Positions 61,818 through 64,000 of a stretch of 64,000 nucleotides of DNA are shown here, piece after piece. Source of the DNA: Bacteroidota bacterium. GTDB lineage: Bacteria; Bacteroidota; Bacteroidia; Chitinophagales; Chitinophagaceae. The stretch's first letter is position 1, and the number at the start of each line of letters is the position of its first letter. The position numbers and the translations under genes are program-made. The stretch covers positions 1 to 64,000 of the forward strand of contig JAIUNW010000010.1 in NCBI GenBank assembly GCA_020161535.1, written 5' to 3'. The notes under the pieces were generated by a model. That model saw only the letters and a list, made by a program, of their open reading frames with translations, had not been told where the DNA came from and did no database searches.

Positions 61818-62465
61818 ATGAAAATTGGACTCATTGGCGCCGGCTTTGTTGGCCAGGCAGTATTGAAGGAGTTAACCGACCGTGGGCACCAGGTAACGCT
61901 CCTGGTCAGGTCGCCTGAAAAGGTAAAAGCACCGGCTGGAACAACGGTGAAAAAGGTGGATGCGCAGGATGCCAGCGAGCTGGAAGCGGCTATGCAGGGG
62001 TTGGAGGTAGTGGTCAGCGCCTACAATGCCGGTTGGACAAACCCCGATTTATATGCTGATTTTTTGAAGGGAAGTCGGGCTATTTTGACGGCTTCAAAGG
62101 TGGCTGGGGTGCCGCGTTTGTTGGTGGTTGGTGGTGCCGGCAGCCTGTATATTGCACCCGGTCAGCAACTGGTCGACCAGCCCGCGTTCCCGGCCGAATA
62201 CAAGGCCGGGGCCAGCGCTGCCCGTGATTTTCTACAAGAATTGCGGCAGGAAAAGGGTATTCAATGGACCTATTTTAGTCCGGCGATTGAAATGCACCCC
62301 GGCACTTCCGGCCAGCGAAAAGGCCAGTATCGCACCGGCCTGGAAGAACCCGTTTTTGATGCCCATCAGCGGTCGGTTTTATCGGTCGAAGACCTGGCGG
62401 TGGCCCTGGCCGACGAATTGGAAAAGCCCCAATTCATTAACCAGCGGTTTACGGCGGCCTATTAA
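61818..62465 (+). CDS. NAD(P)-binding oxidoreductase (YwnB-like, atypical SDR)
   Basis: A 215-residue Rossmann protein: GLIGAGFVGQAVLKELTDRG at the start (GxGxxG variant), VVVSAYNAG, LLVVGGAGSLYI, and FFSPA-like WTYFSPAIEMHPG near the end. The usual SDR catalytic Tyr-x3-Lys is absent, as in NmrA/YwnB relatives that bind NADPH. The likely inducer is unknown; the Rrf2 gene upstream shares its operator. Confidence 0.88.
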   Translation: MKIGLIGAGFVGQAVLKELTDRGHQVTLLVRSPEKVKAPAGTTVKKVDAQDASELEAAMQGLEVVVSAYNAGWTNPDLYADFLKGSRAILTASKVAGVPRLLVVGGAGSLYIAPGQQLVDQPAFPAEYKAGASAARDFLQELRQEKGIQWTYFSPAIEMHPGTSGQRKGQYRTGLEEPVFDAHQRSVLSVEDLAVALADELEKPQFINQRFTAAY

Positions 62466-62496
62466 TTATGCCGACTTTAAGCCAGATTATACCGAT

Positions 62497-62556
62497 TTTA
62501 AGCCGAAAAGGGCAATCCTAAGCCGAAAAGGGCAATTTTAAGCTGAAAAAGTCAAT
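62497..62556. repeat. Three tandem 20-bp repeats
   Basis: TTTAAGCCGAAAAGGGCAAT (62497-62516) is followed by CCTAAGCCGAAAAGGGCAAT and TTTAAGCTGAAAAAGTCAAT without gaps. A fourth, weaker unit may start at 62476. It lies 30 bases past the oxidoreductase stop; copies may exist elsewhere in the genome. Confidence 0.85.
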
Positions 62557-62625
62557 TCCTGGCAAGGTTTGCACATTTTAGGCAGCAAAGTCGCGGCTTT
62601 TTCTGTCTACCTGGTAGGTGTACAT

Positions 62626-62650
62626 GAAAAAAGCCCCTCTTAGAGGGGCT
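62626..62650 (-). terminator. Perfect hairpin with minus-strand T tract
   Basis: AGCCCCTC and GAGGGGCT (62632-62639 and 62643-62650) form an 8-bp GC stem with a TTA loop. On the minus strand T6 follows (62631-62626); on the plus strand there is none. It would terminate minus-strand transcription that reads through the terminator at 62736. Confidence 0.75.
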
Positions 62651-62698
62651 ACCTAACAGCTGTAAACACACACATGAGAAAAAGTTGTGTACCATTCA

Positions 62699-62722
62699 GA
62701 TTGGGTGGCTGGTTCACCAATC
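62699..62722 (-). other. Imperfect hairpin between two terminators
   Basis: GATTGG and TG pair with CACCAATC with one bulged base, closing a 7-base loop. It lies in the ~85-base stretch between terminators at 62650 and 62736 with no ORF. Could be part of a small RNA, or an old remnant. Confidence 0.4.
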
Positions 62723-62735
62723 TTGTTGACGGCAC

Positions 62736-62770
62736 AAAAAAATCCCATCTGTTCACGGATGGGATTTTTT
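62736..62770. terminator. Bidirectional terminator after the tRNA-like RNAs
   Basis: AAAAAATCCCATC (62737-62749) and GATGGGATTTTTT (62758-62770) form a perfect 13-bp stem with an 8-base loop. The minus strand ends in T7, so it terminates the tRNA-like transcript about 6 bases past copy A; the A/T symmetric ends also let it stop plus-strand transcription. Confidence 0.85.
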
Positions 62771-62775
62771 AATCG

Positions 62776-62964
62776 CTGTAGGGGGAGGAGTCGAACCTCC
62801 ACGGGGCAGTTAGCCAAAGTGCAAAGATTAGTGGTCAACCCTGGTCGGCTTCATTCCGATTCCAAAGGAACTGGAACACCAGTCGGCTCTACACATTGTT
62901 TATCCTGGATTCCCCACCCCCGAGACGAGAGGGCATGTCTGCCAAAGATTTCATCACCCCACAG
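62776..62964 (-). ncRNA. tRNA-like RNA, copy A (189 nt, long variable arm)
   Basis: Read on the minus strand, the 5' CTGTGGGG pairs with the 3' CCCTACAG (one G-U). T8-G9 follow, then a 3-bp D stem (ATG/CAT) around a loop with A14, GG and A21; a 5-bp anticodon stem CCCTC/GGGGG with loop TCGTCTC; and a T arm GGAGG-TTCGACT-CCTCC. Between anticodon and T arm lies a 116-base variable region (62801-62916), closed by GGGG/CCCC and holding further hairpins. Position 33 is C, not U, so it is not a normal decoding tRNA. No CCA is encoded. A 22-codon ORF (62896-62828) with an AGGA box lies inside the variable arm. Confidence 0.72.
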
Positions 62965-62980
62965 TATAAAGAACAAATCG

Positions 62981-63098
62981 CTGTAGGAGGAGGAGTCGAA
63001 CCTCCACGGAGTCGTTAGCAGGCTTGCACCTGTTTATCCGTTTACCTCCACCCCCGAGACCAGGGGGCATGTCTGCCGAAAATTTCATCATCCCACAG
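62981..63098 (-). ncRNA. tRNA-like RNA, copy B (118 nt)
   Basis: A tandem paralogue of copy A, first in the transcript. Acceptor CTGTGGGA/TCCTACAG, D stem ATG/CAT with the same loop pattern (GGCAGA), anticodon stem CCCCC/GGGGG with loop TGGTCTC (position 33 is G), variable arm of ~45 bases closed by GGAG/CTCC with CAGG/CCTG inside, and the same T arm. Where A has G-C in the eighth acceptor pair, B has A-T, and A's GGGG/CCCC becomes GGAG/CTCC: compensatory changes that support a folded RNA. GGATAAACA and GCTAAC are shared in the variable arms. Confidence 0.72.
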
Positions 63099-63105
63099 TA
63101 TACTT

Positions 63106-63119
63106 TCGAAGAACTTCGA
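63106..63119 (-). promoter_or_regulatory. Short hairpin in the tRNA-like transcript leader
   Basis: TCGAAG and CTTCGA are exact inverted repeats with a 2-base centre, between the predicted transcription start (~63121) and the first base of copy B (63098). Confidence 0.4.
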
Positions 63120-63124
63120 TGATG

Positions 63125-63156
63125 CAAACATAAAGCCTTTACCCTATTCCTTGCAA
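63125..63156 (-). promoter_or_regulatory. Promoter of the tRNA-like RNA pair
   Basis: On the minus strand TATGTTTG (63132-63125) matches TAnnTTTG, and TTG (63156-63154) is 21 bases upstream, within the Bacteroidota range. Transcription would start near 63121, ~23 bases before copy B. It is divergent from the Lrp gene, with ~85 bases between the promoter and that start codon. Confidence 0.6.
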
Positions 63157-63241
63157 AAAATTCAAAAGAAATTTCATAATTATCGAAATTGTTCAAAAAT
63201 TGGTCTATTAGACTAGAAAACATCAAAATAACCAACCTGAA

Positions 63242-63715
63242 ATGGCCGTCAAATTGAATTTAGACAAACTGGATTACCAGATCATCCAGGAAATGATGGA
63301 GAATGCCGAGACCTCCTACGCCGATTTGGGCAAGAAATTATTCGTTTCGGGCGGCACCATTCATGTGCGCATCAAGAAGCTGGAAGAAATGGGGGTAGTG
63401 CGGGGTACCCGATTGAATGTGGATCTCAAACTGCTGGGGTACGATGTGATTGCATTTATTGGCATTTACCTGGAGAAAAGCTCCATGTACGATACGGTGG
63501 CGCGCGACCTGGCCCGCATTCCTGAAATTGTTCGGCTGAATTATACCACCGGGAATTATAGCATATTCGCCGAGATCGTTTGCAAGGACATCAACCAACT
63601 GCGAAATGTGTTGCACGATCAGTTGCAGAAAATAAAAGGCATCGAAAGAACCGAGACATTTATTTCGCTGGATGAGAGTTTATGTCGCAACGTGGTGGTG
63701 AAAGAGGAGAAATAG
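63242..63715 (+). CDS. Lrp/AsnC-family transcriptional regulator
   Basis: A 157-residue protein: an N-terminal helix-turn-helix (LDKLDYQIIQEMMENAETSYADLGKKLFVSGGTIHVRIKKLEEMGVV, residues ~6-53) and a C-terminal RAM/AsnC ligand domain (FIGIYLEKSSMYDTVARDL, VRLNYTTGNYSIFAEIVCKD). These regulators sense amino acids. It is divergent from the tRNA-like unit, which may or may not be under its control. Confidence 0.92.
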   Translation: MAVKLNLDKLDYQIIQEMMENAETSYADLGKKLFVSGGTIHVRIKKLEEMGVVRGTRLNVDLKLLGYDVIAFIGIYLEKSSMYDTVARDLARIPEIVRLNYTTGNYSIFAEIVCKDINQLRNVLHDQLQKIKGIERTETFISLDESLCRNVVVKEEK

Positions 63716-63762
63716 GCAGGTATCGGTTTAACAGTTATCAGTTTAAGTGGAGATCGATCTAC

Positions 63763-64000
63763 TCAGGGATTTGTTTCTCTGATATCCAGCATATCCCGGA
63801 TGGCGTTACCCAACAAGTTAAAAGCAAGCACCAGCAACATGATGGCAAATCCCGGCACCAGTGCCAGGAAAGGATTATTGGTGATGATGAAATTGTAGTT
63901 ATCGCGAATCATACCACCCCAGGAAGGCTGCGGTGGCTGCACACCCACACCGAGAAAACTGAGTCCGGCTTCAATGACGATGGCCGATGCAAAATTGGAG
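63763..64000 (-). CDS. ABC transporter permease, OppC/DppC type (5' truncated by the window end)
   Basis: Only the last ~78 residues are in the window: EAGLSFLGVGVQPPQPSWGGMIRDN is the EAA-loop/OppC signature, followed by one helix (PGFAIMLLVLAFNLLGNAIRDML) and the typical C-terminus DIRETNP. The family forms the inner-membrane channel for oligopeptides or nickel. The frame is open to 64000; the true start lies beyond. Confidence 0.9.
   Translation of the reverse strand, partial: SNFASAIVIEAGLSFLGVGVQPPQPSWGGMIRDNYNFIITNNPFLALVPGFAIMLLVLAFNLLGNAIRDMLDIRETNP

Noticed and set aside
62776-63098. tmRNA (ssrA) for the tRNA-like pair
   Set aside because: tmRNA starts with a GGGG-type acceptor and carries a tag frame outside the variable arm plus pseudoknots; these copies start CTGTGGG, have a normal anticodon stem, and there are two of them.
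62776-63098. Ordinary tRNA-Asp or tRNA-Leu genes
   Set aside because: The GTC triplet would be Asp but the body is class II with non-U33 loops and variable arms far too long; I call them tRNA-like.

Overview
Almost the whole window (about 1,217 to 64,000) is a chromosomal segment of a Bacteroidota bacterium, probably of the Chitinophagaceae. The support is a type IX secretion C-terminal sorting domain, an alternative complex III (ActA-F) operon joined to a caa3-type oxidase, the futalosine menaquinone enzyme MqnC, many TAnnTTTG promoter boxes with few Shine-Dalgarno sites, and moderate GC. Bases 1 to about 1,210 look different: they are GC-rich and alphaproteobacterial in character, with a DUF2189 membrane protein followed by the start of a CcoI/FixI copper ATPase. 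Both genes at the switch point are broken exactly there, so I read it as a chimeric join, most likely an assembly artefact.

Layout. 1.2-6.7 kb: truncated corA, a LysE-type exporter, mtgA, a GT39-like glycosyltransferase, and a nicotinamide riboside salvage pair (NadR-like kinase, pnuC). 6.9-11.5 kb: OsmC, the 5-oxoprolinase operon (pxpB-pxpC-pxpA plus a YcsG/NRAMP-like transporter) and an Nfu-type Fe-S carrier. 11.6-13.2 kb: merC diverging from a SCO-fur pair around a perfect palindrome. 13.3-27.3 kb: pepF, a Lys/Glu/Ala-tailed protein, nitroreductase, a DsbA-like protein, polA, a GH16 glucanase, a sensor kinase, uvrB-parA and a T9SS cargo protein. 27.3-42.8 kb: mqnC, an aspartyl protease with PDZ, a catalytic/non-catalytic M16 peptidase pair, a formylglycine-generating-type enzyme, a fused E1 2-oxoacid dehydrogenase, an ABC exporter, a dipeptidase, a serine hydrolase, and purN fused to a membrane domain.

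43.0-59.5 kb is a respiratory supercluster: actA-F, coxB, coxA, cyoE, two subunit III genes, subunit IV, SCO, DUF420 and a small membrane protein. ACIII would oxidise menaquinol, its c-hemes would pass electrons to the CuA/heme-copper oxidase, and CyoE and SCO would supply heme and copper. A 40-bp, 39/40 inverted repeat sits between the subunit IV gene and SCO.

59.6-64 kb: an alkyltransferase-like protein without its cysteine, trmB, an Rrf2 regulator and oxidoreductase that share an operator-like sequence, and an Lrp regulator. Between the last two, on the minus strand, lies a stretch with two tandem tRNA-like RNAs. They have good acceptor, D, anticodon and T arms, non-canonical anticodon loops and oversized variable arms, with a promoter upstream and a perfect terminator downstream. 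This is the most unusual object in the window. The window ends inside an OppC-like permease.
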